Assembly: GCA_938048185.1 (NCBI GenBank)
Contig: CALIVT010000027.1
Coordinates: 1-64,000 of the forward strand
Origin: an uncultured Arenicella sp.
GTDB taxonomy: Bacteria; Pseudomonadota; Gammaproteobacteria; Arenicellales; Arenicellaceae
Length of the DNA: 64,000 nucleotides
Reading direction: 5' to 3'
Shown here: positions 46,721-57,241 of the stretch, piece after piece
Numbering within the stretch: the stretch's first letter is position 1
Layout of the letters: each line of letters begins with the position of its first letter
Program-made: the position numbers and the translations under genes
The notes under the pieces: model-generated
What the model saw: only the letters and a program-made list of their open reading frames with translations
Databases searched by the model: none
What the model was told of the DNA's origin: nothing

Positions 46721-47305
46721 ATGTACGTGCCAAACCATTTCGCGATAAACGAACGCGAGCGGATATTAAGCTTCATTGAAGCGAACGCCTTTGGGCAGTT
46801 AGTGTCGCAGGTCGACGGACGGCCATTTTCGACGCACTTGCCGATACTACTGAATAAGAATAAATCTACGGTCTATGCGCATATAGCTCGGGTCAACCCA
46901 CAGCATAAAGAAATCGTTGGTCAACAGGTATTGATTTCGTTGGCGGGGCCTCACGACTATATTTCGCCGTCATGGTATGTCAGCCCTGGAGTTCCGACTT
47001 GGAATTATCAAGCCGTGCACATTTATGGCGAATGCAAAACGTTTGATGACCCTGATCGACTCAAAGAGATGGTTGATAAGCTTACGCATAAATACGAAGC
47101 GGGTTTTGCCAACCCGTGGCAACCCGATTACCCGGCAAGCATGTTGCGGGGCATTGTCGGTATTGAAATAACCATCAGCGATATACAAGCCCAGTACAAG
47201 TTAAGTCAAAATCGCTCTATTGAGGATCGTCAGCGCGTGATTGCTGAGCTCGAGGCTGTTGGCTCGAGCGAGCTGGCCACTGCGATGATCGCTGATGTGC
47301 TCTAG
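46721..47305 (+). CDS. PaiB-like FMN-binding negative transcriptional regulator
   Basis: MYVPNHFAINERERILSFIEANAFGQLVSQVDGRPFSTHLPILL ... HARVN... SPSWYVSPGVPTWNYQAVHIYG. Start trimmed from 46661. Confidence 0.88.
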   Translation: MYVPNHFAINERERILSFIEANAFGQLVSQVDGRPFSTHLPILLNKNKSTVYAHIARVNPQHKEIVGQQVLISLAGPHDYISPSWYVSPGVPTWNYQAVHIYGECKTFDDPDRLKEMVDKLTHKYEAGFANPWQPDYPASMLRGIVGIEITISDIQAQYKLSQNRSIEDRQRVIAELEAVGSSELATAMIADVL

Positions 47306-47321
47306 TTCAATTGAGCGACTT

Positions 47322-47660
47322 TTAGGTATTTAACTTAGCGTACAGCTCGCGTTGCTTGGATCGTTTTTTGACGACGTGGTACAGATCGTGGTTAATCATT
47401 AAACTGCCTACTTCCGCACGGTTGGGAATCGCTAAATTAAGCTGGTTTTTTATTTCCAACCTGAGTCTTTGAAAAAGAATTTTGAGCTGCGCGTTGTCGG
47501 TGCTTGAGGCCTGCTTGGCGACCTCTAATAGAATATTCGGATCGCTTAGCCTGATAACCGTCCCGTCATGGGCGTGCAGCATTCGTGCGAATTTGGAAAT
47601 AATCATAATGCAGACATTATTCAAATCTCTGACTTTGATATCGTGCAAACTAATTGTCAT
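47322..47660 (-). CDS. Hypothetical protein, 112 aa
   Basis: ORF between convergent genes; no family recognised. Confidence 0.45.
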   Translation of the reverse strand: MTISLHDIKVRDLNNVCIMIISKFARMLHAHDGTVIRLSDPNILLEVAKQASSTDNAQLKILFQRLRLEIKNQLNLAIPNRAEVGSLMINHDLYHVVKKRSKQRELYAKLNT

Positions 47661-47815
47661 TAGACACCTCTACTTACTGGCTTTAACCCCATAGTAGTTG
47701 CGGCGTATTAACAAAATTTGGTGTTGACGCTTCTATTTTTGTGCAACTTAATTAGACAAAAGCCTAGCACGGGTGATGTCCTAGTGACGATTTGTGTCCA
47801 ATTGGTAAAGCAAGC

Positions 47816-48337
47816 TTACGTCAGCGGCTTTAGGCTTTTCCGGTAATACGCACTGTTCGTGCGATAGTGTTGGGCGCCGGTCTTCAGCATAGCCTGAGAT
47901 TTTTCGTCTAACTCTTTGACGACTTTGGCGGGCGAACCCAGCACCATTGATCCATCGGGAATCTCAGTATTTTCAGTAATCAGCGCATTCGCGCCGATCA
48001 GGCAATTTCTACCTATCTTAGCGCCATTTAACACCACGGCATTCATGCCAATCAAGGTGTTTTCACCAATTGTGCAACCGTGCAACATAACCTTGTGGCC
48101 AACGGTCACATTGGCGGCGATATCAATTGGGTAACCGGTGTCGACGTGCAGCACCGACCCGTCTTGCACGTTCGAATTTTCACCGATGGTAATCGGTTCG
48201 TTGTCGGCTCGTAATACGCAATTAAACCAAACACTGGCGCGCGCGTGCATCACGACCGAACCGATTAGATCCGCCGATGGTGCGACGAAGCATGATTCGT
48301 CAATCGACGGTATTTTGTCGCCAAGCTTATATCGCAT
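47816..48337 (-). CDS. Gamma-class carbonic anhydrase family protein (left-handed beta-helix)
   Basis: SADLIGSVVMHARASVWFNCVLRAD ... IGENSNVQDGSVLHVD ... VTVGHKVMLHGCTIGENTLIGMNAVVLNGAKIG. Confidence 0.9.
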   Translation of the reverse strand: MRYKLGDKIPSIDESCFVAPSADLIGSVVMHARASVWFNCVLRADNEPITIGENSNVQDGSVLHVDTGYPIDIAANVTVGHKVMLHGCTIGENTLIGMNAVVLNGAKIGRNCLIGANALITENTEIPDGSMVLGSPAKVVKELDEKSQAMLKTGAQHYRTNSAYYRKSLKPLT

Positions 48338-49510
48338 CTAGAAGCCTGAGACTAAATTGATCATCACGCCAGCCGCGACTGCAGACCCTATAACGCCGGC
48401 GACATTAGGTCCCATAGCGTGCATCAGTAAGAAGTTTTGTGGATTGGCTTCAAGGCCAACCTTATTCGCGACGCGAGCGGCCATTGGGACTGCGGATACT
48501 CCCGCCGCACCAATTAGCGGGTTTATCTTATTTTTCGATAGTGCGTTCATTAATTTAGCCATTAATACACCCGCCGCGGTGCCGATGCAGAATGCGACGG
48601 CGCCTAAGGCTAAAATGCCCAAGGTTTCATAATTGAGAAACTTCTCGGCGCTCATTTTAGAACCCACACCTAAGCCCAAGAAAATAGTGACGATGTTAAT
48701 AAGCGCATTCTGCGTGGTGTCGCTCAGGCGGTTTACTACGCCGCATTCTTTCATCAAATTGCCAAAGCAGAACATACCAAGCAATGGCGCCGCGTCTGGT
48801 AGCAGCAAGGCGACCAACACTAAAAGTGTCAGCGGGAAAACGATTTTTTCAGCGCTTGAAACTGGGCGCAACTGCTCCATTTTGATTTCACGCTCAGCTT
48901 GCGTGGTCATCGCTCGCATAATGGGTGGTTGAATAATTGGCACGAGTGCCATATACGAATAAGCCGCCACCGCGACTGCGCCCAGCAGCTCAGGCGATAG
49001 CTTGCTGGTAACGAAAATCGCGGTTGGGCCATCTGCGCCACCGATAATGCCAATTGACGCTGCGTCGCGAATACTGAAATCGAGTATCCCAAAGTGACCG
49101 AGCGCAACCGCCCCCAACACGGTGCTGAAAATACCGACTTGTGCCGCGGCGCCCAACAGCAGGGTTCGCGGGTTTGCTAACAGTGGGCCGAAGTCGGTCA
49201 TTGCGCCAACGCCCATGAAGATCAATAGCGGGAATAAGCCAGTTTCAATGCCCGCGTGATAAATGTAATAGAGCAAGCCACCTGGGCTCGTCATTTGCCC
49301 GGCCGCATCGTACACCGGGGCGAGCTCAAAGCCGGCTCCAGGAATATTTGCCAGCAAGGTGCCAAAGCCAATCGGCACCAGCAGCAGGGGCTCAAAGCCC
49401 TTACGAATCGCGAGAAATAGAAGGCCTAGGCCGATCAGCATCATAAAAATCTGACCGCTTTGAACCTGCGCTAAGCCAGAGCTTAACCAAAGATTGTTTA
49501 AATTATCCAT
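48338..49510 (-). CDS. oadB: Na+-translocating decarboxylase beta subunit
   Basis: [54 protein letters not shown]. Confidence 0.93.
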   Translation of the reverse strand: MDNLNNLWLSSGLAQVQSGQIFMMLIGLGLLFLAIRKGFEPLLLVPIGFGTLLANIPGAGFELAPVYDAAGQMTSPGGLLYYIYHAGIETGLFPLLIFMGVGAMTDFGPLLANPRTLLLGAAAQVGIFSTVLGAVALGHFGILDFSIRDAASIGIIGGADGPTAIFVTSKLSPELLGAVAVAAYSYMALVPIIQPPIMRAMTTQAEREIKMEQLRPVSSAEKIVFPLTLLVLVALLLPDAAPLLGMFCFGNLMKECGVVNRLSDTTQNALINIVTIFLGLGVGSKMSAEKFLNYETLGILALGAVAFCIGTAAGVLMAKLMNALSKNKINPLIGAAGVSAVPMAARVANKVGLEANPQNFLLMHAMGPNVAGVIGSAVAAGVMINLVSGF

Positions 49511-49524
49511 TGATCTAATTAACC

Positions 49525-51309
49525 TTATGCGATGCTTAGTAGGGCGTCGCCAACAGTGACCGTATCACCCTCACGCACACTGATTTCAGTTATTTGACCG
49601 TCTTGCGGCGCGGCGATATTAGTCTCCATTTTCATGGCCTCTAACATCAAAATAGTGTCGCCGGCGCTGACTTGTTGGCCAACCTTAACGGGAATATTGA
49701 TGACATTGCCTGCCAAAGGGGCGGGCACGCTCTTGCCACCGCTAACAGGCGTGCTGGCTGCCGTTGCGGCGGGCACACTGGCGCCAATCGGGGTGATTCC
49801 GGAAATATCGCCACCGTCACTGACGGTAACCGTGTAGCTTTGGCCTTCGACAGCAACGGTGTAAATCTCATCACCCGCGTCATTGGTCGGCGCGCTGCTT
49901 TTCGCGTTGCCGGTAGGTATCGGTTCAAACGCGCTCGGGTTATTGCGGTTTTGTATAAAGTTTAAGCCAACTTGCGGGAATAGCGCGTAGCTTAAAACGT
50001 CGTCGATAAAATCGTCGCCTTGCTTTACTTCGAGGTTGTGCTCTTTCACTAACGCAGTGAATTCGGCGGTGAGGGTGTGCATCTCGTCGTCGATTAAATC
50101 GGCTGGTCGACAGGTGATTGCCTGTTCCCCGTCTTCAAGTACGCGCGTTTGAACCTCTTTATTTACCGGTGCTGGCGTAGCACCGTATTCGCCACGCAAC
50201 ACGCCCGCGGTTTCTTTTGCGATATTTTTATAGCGCTCGCCCATCAACACATTAATCACGGCTTGGGTGCCGACAATTTGTGAGGTCGGAGTCACCAATG
50301 GAATAAAACCGAGGTCTTCTCGCACTCGTGGAATTTCGGCGAGCACATCGTCGATCTTATCTTCTGCACCTTGTTGGCGCAGCTGATTCTCCATGTTGGT
50401 TAACATGCCGCCGGGCACTTGTGCCACTAAAATGCGTGAATCTACACCTCGAAGTGACCCCTCGAATTCGGCGTATTTTTTGCGAACTTCGCGAAAATAA
50501 GCCGAAATCTCTTCAAGCTTTTTAATATTTAAACCGGTATCACGGTCACTATCTTCAAAAATAGAGACTACCGACTCGGTAGCCGAATGGCCATAGGTCA
50601 TTGCCATTGACGAAATAGAGGTGTCGACGTTGTCGATACCCGCTTCAACACATTTGGTAATTGTCGCGGTGCTCAAGCCGGTAGTGGCGTGCGCGTGTAA
50701 TTGTATCGGAATTGACACGCTTTTCTTCAATTCGGTAACCAGTTCATAGCCTATATAAGGCTTGAGCAAGCCCGCCATGTCCTTAATACAAATCGAGTCT
50801 GCACCGGCGTCTTCTAACTGTTTTGCCATATCCAGCCACAGCTGGGTATTGTGCACCGGGCTTACCGTATACGAGAGAGTGCCCTGTGCGTGTTTGCCGA
50901 CTTTATTCACCGCGCTCAGCGCGGTGGTGATATTGCGCATATCGTTCATGGCGTCGAACACCCTGAATACGTCTATTCCGTTTACCGCGCAGCGTTCTAC
51001 AAACTTATCAACTACGTCGTCGGCATAGTGGCGGTAACCCAAAATATTCTGTCCGCGAAACAGCATTTGCTGCGGCGTTTTTGGCATGGCCTTTTTGATT
51101 TCTCGGATCCGGTCCCACGGGTCTTCGCCTAGAAAGCGAATACATGAATCAAAGGTCGCACCGCCCCAAGATTCCATCGACCAATATCCGATATCGTCGA
51201 GTTTTTCGGCGATCGGTAGCATATCGTCGATGCGCATGCGAGTCGCCAATAATGATTGATGGGCGTCGCGCAGCACGACTTCGGTAATTCCTAATTTATT
51301 TTTCGACAT
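49525..51309 (-). CDS. oadA: Oxaloacetate decarboxylase alpha subunit with C-terminal biotin carrier domain
   Basis: [23 protein letters not shown] ... [18 protein letters not shown] (biotinyl-Lys motif). Confidence 0.95.
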   Translation of the reverse strand: MSKNKLGITEVVLRDAHQSLLATRMRIDDMLPIAEKLDDIGYWSMESWGGATFDSCIRFLGEDPWDRIREIKKAMPKTPQQMLFRGQNILGYRHYADDVVDKFVERCAVNGIDVFRVFDAMNDMRNITTALSAVNKVGKHAQGTLSYTVSPVHNTQLWLDMAKQLEDAGADSICIKDMAGLLKPYIGYELVTELKKSVSIPIQLHAHATTGLSTATITKCVEAGIDNVDTSISSMAMTYGHSATESVVSIFEDSDRDTGLNIKKLEEISAYFREVRKKYAEFEGSLRGVDSRILVAQVPGGMLTNMENQLRQQGAEDKIDDVLAEIPRVREDLGFIPLVTPTSQIVGTQAVINVLMGERYKNIAKETAGVLRGEYGATPAPVNKEVQTRVLEDGEQAITCRPADLIDDEMHTLTAEFTALVKEHNLEVKQGDDFIDDVLSYALFPQVGLNFIQNRNNPSAFEPIPTGNAKSSAPTNDAGDEIYTVAVEGQSYTVTVSDGGDISGITPIGASVPAATAASTPVSGGKSVPAPLAGNVINIPVKVGQQVSAGDTILMLEAMKMETNIAAPQDGQITEISVREGDTVTVGDALLSIA

Positions 51310-51324
51310 AATATGAATTCAGAC

Positions 51325-51570
51325 TTATCGTTGACGATGAGCGGCAATAGCGTGTTTGATGGCGACCATGATTTGTGGACTTGGGGTAGGGCTATCGCTG
51401 GCTACAGTGTCCACCTGTTGGGTGTCGGGTGTTAGGCTTTGTGGTGCAAAGCGGGCGACTAGTTTCGACATTAGGGTGGTTGCAAACACCAAAATGGTAA
51501 GGAAAACAAACACGGTCCCCATGCCGAATAGCATAAGAGTGAACCCTTGGTCGATTAAGTTGTTTTGCAT
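51325..51570 (-). CDS. oadG: Oxaloacetate decarboxylase gamma subunit
   Basis: GFTLMLFGMGTVFVFLTILVFATTLMSKLV, first in the oadGAB order. Confidence 0.88.
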   Translation of the reverse strand: MQNNLIDQGFTLMLFGMGTVFVFLTILVFATTLMSKLVARFAPQSLTPDTQQVDTVASDSPTPSPQIMVAIKHAIAAHRQR

Positions 51571-51585
51571 AGTTGTGGTTTGGAT

Positions 51586-51642
51586 AGCTTGTTGTGGTTC
51601 AGGTAGCTTGTTGTGGTTCGGATAGCTTGTTGTGGTTCGGAT
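51586..51642. repeat. 19-bp tandem repeat, agcttgttgtggttcRGRt x3 plus partial copies
   Basis: 51586-51604, 51605-51623, 51624-51642; degenerate partial copy upstream (agttgtggtttggat). Confidence 0.93.
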
Positions 51643-51654
51643 AGACTTGTTGAA

Positions 51655-52920
51655 TTAAATTTTAGCGATAACGCCGCAAACCGCACGATAAAGATAGTCG
51701 CAGTCGTGCGTCCCTGCGGTTTCGCGAATTGAGTGCATCGCCCACTGTGGCGCGCCAATGTCTAGCGTTTCAATGCCTAGTTCGGTAGCCGTGATCGGGC
51801 CGATGGTACTGCCGCACGCTAAGTCACTGCGAGTCACAAACGTTTGTACTGGAATGCTCAGCTTTTCGCAAATGCGTTTGAATTTGGCTGAGCTGATGCT
51901 GTTGCTCGCGTAACGCTGGTTGTTGTTAATCTTAATCACTGGGCCGGCATTTAATAAGGGACCGTGATTTTGATCGTGTTTGTCGGCGTAGTTAGGGTGA
52001 ATGCCATGGGCATTGTCGCAACTCACCATTGTCGAGCGCGAAATTAATTGTGTTAGGTTCGACGAACTGTCGGTTAAACGTTCTAACACCGATTTTAAAA
52101 ACGGCCCTTGCGCACCGCAAGCTGAAGCTGAGCCTACTTCCTCATGATCGGTTGACGCAAACAAGGCCGCTTGCTCGCTGCTAGTATCTATTAACGCACG
52201 CGCACAGATATAGCTGCTCAACAGATTATCAATGCGAGCAGCGCTGATAAACTCCTGATTTAAGCCCACTAGGCTCGGTTTTTGAACATCGTAGCACGAC
52301 AGTTCGAACTCTAAAATTTGGTCGGCGTTAATACCTTCTTTAACCAGTTCGGCTATCAGTAGGCTATTGAAATCGATATTCTCGCCTTGACCAATAATAA
52401 TAGGCAGATGTGTTTGCGGATTGATTACGCGCTTGGTATTTGCTTCTCGCTCAAGATGAATAGCGAGATTTGGAATGATCGCGATCGGCCGTTCAAAATC
52501 GACTAACTCGTGAAATAATTCGCCGTCTTTATTGACCCCGCTAACCCGGCCAGCAATCGAAAGATCGCGGTCAAGCCATGGCTGCAATAATACTCCGCCG
52601 TAAACCTCAACCCCAAGTTGCGTGTAACCATGTTTCTTGATTTCTGGATTTGGCTTAATTCGCAGGCATGGACTGTCCGTATGCGCACCAAGCATTTGTA
52701 TTCCTTGGTTGATATCAGCGCCGGTGCGCACCGCAATAATTGATGAATCATTGCGAGTAACCACATAGGATTTATTACTTTCGATAGTCCATTCTTCGCC
52801 CTCGTTGAGGTATTCAAAACCCGCATCGCTAAACAGAGAGGTGAGGTTACGCGTTGCGTGAAATGGCGTGGGTGACGTTTGTATAAAATCACATAAATCT
52901 TGCGCAATGGAGTGGGTCAT
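51655..52920 (-). CDS. apeB: M18 family aminopeptidase
   Basis: TPFHATRNLTSLFSDAGFEYL ... LGAHTDSPCLRIKPNPE ... DHEEVGSASACGAQGPFL ... HAIHPNY-type HGIHPNYADKH. Confidence 0.92.
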   Translation of the reverse strand: MTHSIAQDLCDFIQTSPTPFHATRNLTSLFSDAGFEYLNEGEEWTIESNKSYVVTRNDSSIIAVRTGADINQGIQMLGAHTDSPCLRIKPNPEIKKHGYTQLGVEVYGGVLLQPWLDRDLSIAGRVSGVNKDGELFHELVDFERPIAIIPNLAIHLEREANTKRVINPQTHLPIIIGQGENIDFNSLLIAELVKEGINADQILEFELSCYDVQKPSLVGLNQEFISAARIDNLLSSYICARALIDTSSEQAALFASTDHEEVGSASACGAQGPFLKSVLERLTDSSSNLTQLISRSTMVSCDNAHGIHPNYADKHDQNHGPLLNAGPVIKINNNQRYASNSISSAKFKRICEKLSIPVQTFVTRSDLACGSTIGPITATELGIETLDIGAPQWAMHSIRETAGTHDCDYLYRAVCGVIAKI

Positions 52921-53018
52921 CTTCGAGTCTTGGCGCCGCAAAATTCACACGCGCTATTTGAAAGTAAGCTAATAGCCCTTATTATAGCAGGTGTAAGCCA
53001 CTTTCAGGACTTCCATAC

Positions 53019-53498
53019 TTGTTCAACTCTCTTCTTGTCATTGCCGCCCTTGGAGGCCTTTTTTATAGTGTCAAGCGGTGGCGCTCGCTCGCCGACGAAC
53101 AGCGCGCGAGTTTCGCAAAAAAATCAGCCTTGTATGGGGCTGCTGCGGTTGTTCTCGGTCTTGTTCTTGCTGGCCGAGCGCATTGGTTGATGGGCATTTT
53201 AGCTGCATTGTTAGCCTTAGCCGGCCGAGCTGCGCAGTTAGCTCAATACGCACCCATGTTTAAGAAAGTGTTTGGAGACGAAGACCTGACTGGTGGCGCA
53301 GGTGGTCACGCCAGGGCCGCGCAAATTGATATGAGCAAGCAGGAAGCGGCCGAGATTCTTGGTATCGACGTCAGCGCATCGGTCGATGAAATTCGTACAG
53401 CGCATAAAAAACTAATGCAAAAAATCCACCCCGATAGAGGTGGATCTGATGGTTTGGCGAAACAGATAAATTTAGCCAAAGATATCTTATTGGCATGA
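53019..53498 (+). CDS. Membrane-anchored J-domain protein (DnaJ/TIM14-like)
   Basis: EAAEILGIDVSASVDEIRTAHKKLMQKIHPDRGGSDGLAKQINLAKDILL (HPD motif). Confidence 0.88.
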   Translation: MFNSLLVIAALGGLFYSVKRWRSLADEQRASFAKKSALYGAAAVVLGLVLAGRAHWLMGILAALLALAGRAAQLAQYAPMFKKVFGDEDLTGGAGGHARAAQIDMSKQEAAEILGIDVSASVDEIRTAHKKLMQKIHPDRGGSDGLAKQINLAKDILLA

Positions 53499-53507
53499 GC
53501 GCCGCTA

Positions 53508-55298
53508 TTATTGCGGCTGGTCGTTTACGGACGGCTTAGGCAACAATGGCGAGTTCAGGCTGGCTTCGCGAATTGCTTTAAACTCGTTGCCAGCACTCCA
53601 CTGAGGCCAGTCCTTACTGTCACTAATCATCACGCCAATTCTGAAATGCGCATTTAAGTCTTGAAGAATGCCGCCATTATCCCATTGGGGGTGAACTTCA
53701 TCAGCTGCTTTGTGGTAGCGCTCAGCCAAATAGCGTTCCGTTTCGGCTTGGCCGTAGCCCTCAGGCTTGCCACGCACTTGATTGCCCGACTTGGCGTACA
53801 ACATCGGCACGCCTTTTTTGGCCAAGTTGAAATGGTCTGAGCGATAGAAGTAGCCTTTCTCAGGGGTGGGTTCGGGTACAAGTGCGCGACCTTGGGGAGC
53901 CGCCGCTTTTGTTAAATAATCGTCCATCTCCGAGTTACCAAAGCCAACCACAATGATGTCATCAGTCTCGCCGACGGTAGACATGCCATCGATATTAATG
54001 CCTGCGACAGTCTTGTTCATTGGAAAGGCGGGTGCTTCGGCGTATTGTTTTGACCCGAGTAGGCCAGATTCCTCAGCCGTTACGGCTAGAAACATCACCG
54101 AGCGCTCAGGCGCTCGACCAAGTGCCTTAAATGCTTGCGCTAACTCGATCAGCGCAGCAGTGCCGGTCGCATTATCTTGTGCGCCATTAAAAATCGCGTC
54201 TTCGCCTTCGGCCACCTGTTTGATGCCCAGGTGATCCCAATGTGCGGTATAAATAAACAGCTCATCGGCACGTTCGCGGCCCTTAATCAAGGCCCCAACG
54301 TTGAATGAATCGGATTGCTTGCTGCTGGTTTCTAAGCGGCTGCTGGCTTTACTATTAAGTGCCAGCGGTTTAAAGCCTGCTTGTCCGGCCGCGGTCACCA
54401 TCGCGCTATAGTCGAGTTTGTTTTTAGCAAATAGGTCTTCGGCAGCGGGCTGGCTTATCCAGGATTCGACGGCTAAGTTGTCTTTGTTGCCATCGTCGGT
54501 AAATAAATTATATTGTGGGCCCGACCAACTGCCGCTGACCACCTCCCATGGGTAACCAGCGGCACCGTCTTCGTGCACAATAATGGCGCCGGCTGCGCCT
54601 TGGCGCGCCGCTTCTTCAAATTTGTACGTCCAGCGACCGTAGTAGGTCATCGTGCGGCCTTTAAATAAGTCGCCTTCGGTTTGGCGATAACCGGGGTCGT
54701 TGACGAGTATCACGGCCGTTTTCCCGGTCATGTCTATTCCAGCGTAGTCGTTCCATCCGTACTCTGGTGCGACCACTCCATAGCCAACGAATACCAGCGA
54801 TGAGTCTTTAATCTCGGAGGCATCGCCAGTGCGTGAAGTGAAGACAATAGAGCTTTCTTTGTAGGCGAGTGACGTTGATGAACCATCTGCATGACTAAGC
54901 GTAAGCGCGGGACTGTTAGTAACATTGAGCTCCATTAACGGCACTGCCTGTCGATAGCTGTTGCCAAACGCGGGCTCTAAACCAAGATTTTTAAATTCTT
55001 GTTCTAGGTATGCTACGGTCTTTTCTCCTCCAGGGGTCGACGGCGCGCGTCCTTCGAATGCGTCAGAGGCAAGCGTGTTAACGTGTTGCATAAATCCCGC
55101 TTCATCAATCTGATGAGAGGCGATATCGACCATGGAAACGGTGTCGATGATCTTGGGTACCTCACCGACGGCTTGAACCCCGTTTACCGTGGAGTCGCTA
55201 TTTGTTGTCGTTGCTGTGTCGTCCTGGCCGCACGCTGATAGGCCGAGTAGACTGGCGATTGCAAAGGTACGGAACGTAAAAGTAGCTGGCTTTCTCAT
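53508..55298 (-). CDS. M28 family metallopeptidase, lipoprotein-type signal
   Basis: LLGLSACG lipobox; YTAHWDHLGI ... GAQDNATGTAALIELAQAF ... AVTAEESGLLGSKQYAE. Confidence 0.92.
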   Translation of the reverse strand: MRKPATFTFRTFAIASLLGLSACGQDDTATTTNSDSTVNGVQAVGEVPKIIDTVSMVDIASHQIDEAGFMQHVNTLASDAFEGRAPSTPGGEKTVAYLEQEFKNLGLEPAFGNSYRQAVPLMELNVTNSPALTLSHADGSSTSLAYKESSIVFTSRTGDASEIKDSSLVFVGYGVVAPEYGWNDYAGIDMTGKTAVILVNDPGYRQTEGDLFKGRTMTYYGRWTYKFEEAARQGAAGAIIVHEDGAAGYPWEVVSGSWSGPQYNLFTDDGNKDNLAVESWISQPAAEDLFAKNKLDYSAMVTAAGQAGFKPLALNSKASSRLETSSKQSDSFNVGALIKGRERADELFIYTAHWDHLGIKQVAEGEDAIFNGAQDNATGTAALIELAQAFKALGRAPERSVMFLAVTAEESGLLGSKQYAEAPAFPMNKTVAGINIDGMSTVGETDDIIVVGFGNSEMDDYLTKAAAPQGRALVPEPTPEKGYFYRSDHFNLAKKGVPMLYAKSGNQVRGKPEGYGQAETERYLAERYHKAADEVHPQWDNGGILQDLNAHFRIGVMISDSKDWPQWSAGNEFKAIREASLNSPLLPKPSVNDQPQ

Positions 55299-55333
55299 GG
55301 TGATTATCCTACGCGTGGTTTTCTGTATTTGCT

Positions 55334-56893
55334 CTAATTGGAGGCCTTAGTCTTTTTGCGAGAGGCTGCTTTTTTGCTGCCCGCCTTTTTTTTAAGCGCT
55401 GTGCTTTTGCTTTTAACGGCAACCTTTTTACGGTTACCGCCCGCTTTCTTACTCGTTTTCTTGTGCACATCGAGTGCTGCTTCTTTGAGCTCGCTAAAGC
55501 TCTCGCGAACACAGTCCATAAAGAAATCCACATCAGGCATCGTGCGGCGACATGATGTGGCATTGAAGGAAATTTCGCCGTTGTAGCTGGTCACTGCGAT
55601 AAACAGCCCCATGCGGTCGGCAAGCGGGCCTAAGCCAAGTGCGCCAACGCAACGTGCGCCGTTCATATACACCGGAATTTGCGGTCCTGGCACGTTTGAA
55701 ATACACACATTGGTCATGCGACCTGCCATTTCAGAGCGCATCATGAGGCGTGCAGCAAGCAGTTGTGTGCCGGCCGGTATATGGCGCGTTACGTCCGTCA
55801 TTAGTCGCGCTGAAATTCCGCGTCGGGCAGCTTTCTGTTCTTTGGTTTCAGCGTGAATAGCGGCAAGGCGTGCAACTGGGTCGGCAATATTGGTGTGCAG
55901 CAGGGGTGACATTGTGCTGATGTTGTTGCCCGGTTTGTCGGCTTCTTGCAAACTGCCTTTTGGAGCACGCACATTGACCGGCACAAATGATCGCAAACTT
56001 TCAGCCGGCAGTTCTTTGTGATGACCCAAATACTTGCGCAGCGCGCCTGAACAAATAGACAAAACCATATCGTTAATGGTGCTGCCGGGCACTAGACTCC
56101 GCATTACTTTGAAGTCTGCTAGGCTAAACCAAGTTGCATCAAATACGCGGTGCGGCGACGTTTCTAAATTGAAGCGAGTCATTGGCACGCTCTGCTTGGC
56201 TTCGCGTTGCTTCTCAACCACGCGACTTTTTATTTGCTGAACGAGACTGGGCGCGTAGCGCATCAAGGTGTTTGCGACTTTTACCGGTGAACGCACGCTG
56301 TTGGTTATGCCGCGCGCCGACATTTGGAATGGGGTCGGTTTTTCATAACGGTCGGAGTTAACACGATGCTTGACCGTCATTGCCGGAGTGCCTTTCTGGT
56401 CAATGTCCATTAAGCCGCCAAAGAAGTTCACAATCGCCATGCCGTCGGCCGCCGCATGATGAATTTTTGTCGCGATGGCGTAGCTACCTTTGGGTATACC
56501 AGGCACATTGTCGATGCCTTCGATCACGTACATTTCCCATGGAGCGCGTTGCATATCCAGCGGGCGAGAATGAAAACGCGCCAAATGAATACAGAGCTGT
56601 CGCCAATCAGCTGGGTGCGGCAAACGACCATGGTTAATGTGATATTCAATATCAAAATGCTCGTCATCAATCCAATAGGGATAGTCGAGCTCTAACGGCA
56701 CATGATAGATTCGGCGCTTGTAAATCGGTGACGTATGCAGGCGGCTCCGCACATGTTCGATTATTTGCTTGAAGCGCACGGTGCCCTCAGGCGCGGTGGA
56801 CGGATCAAATATAGAAACCGAGGTCACCTGAGACAGGCTTTTATTGGTTTCCATATAAAGAAATTGTGCGTCTTGTGCTGATAGCTGCTGCAT
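55334..56893 (-). CDS. WS/DGAT (wax ester synthase/diacylglycerol acyltransferase) with Lys-rich C-terminal tail
   Basis: KIHHAAADGMAIVNFFGG (HHxxxDG), GSTINDMVLSICSGALRKYL, VCISNVPGPQIPVYMNGARCVG; tail KKTSKKAGGNRKKVAVKSKSTALKKKAGSKKAASRKKTKASN. Confidence 0.92.
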   Translation of the reverse strand: MQQLSAQDAQFLYMETNKSLSQVTSVSIFDPSTAPEGTVRFKQIIEHVRSRLHTSPIYKRRIYHVPLELDYPYWIDDEHFDIEYHINHGRLPHPADWRQLCIHLARFHSRPLDMQRAPWEMYVIEGIDNVPGIPKGSYAIATKIHHAAADGMAIVNFFGGLMDIDQKGTPAMTVKHRVNSDRYEKPTPFQMSARGITNSVRSPVKVANTLMRYAPSLVQQIKSRVVEKQREAKQSVPMTRFNLETSPHRVFDATWFSLADFKVMRSLVPGSTINDMVLSICSGALRKYLGHHKELPAESLRSFVPVNVRAPKGSLQEADKPGNNISTMSPLLHTNIADPVARLAAIHAETKEQKAARRGISARLMTDVTRHIPAGTQLLAARLMMRSEMAGRMTNVCISNVPGPQIPVYMNGARCVGALGLGPLADRMGLFIAVTSYNGEISFNATSCRRTMPDVDFFMDCVRESFSELKEAALDVHKKTSKKAGGNRKKVAVKSKSTALKKKAGSKKAASRKKTKASN

Positions 56894-57241
56894 AGTGTTG
56901 GAATTCTGCTGTGTTCAGTGATGCCCATGTTGGCTGACCAATAATCTTACTCCAAAATGACTCGTAATTTTAGGTTTTGAGGTGCTCGACCTTGCCGGCA
57001 TTTGATAACCGACTTTGTGTTTTGTCGATTTGCATAGCGAGTCTGACCTGGAAAACCCAGTTCTCGTTGATAAAAAATTGTCGTGAGGTGCGTTTATTTA
57101 AGCTAGCGGCCATCGTCTTTCTTGTATTCGTTAGGCTTTACGGTAGTATTAAAGCAGCGTTGACCAAATCATTGCGAATAAACACGAATATTTAATTGCC
57201 ACTAACACGAGCATCGAAAATTAAACGCCGACTCCCCGTCC

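Noticed and set aside
51586-51642. CRISPR or integron attC-like array
   Set aside because: Contiguous 19-bp tandem copies without spacers or inverted-repeat structure; no integrase nearby.
53953-54234. Plus-strand ORF opposite the M28 peptidase
   Set aside because: Antisense shadow ORF with no domain or ribosome-binding signal.
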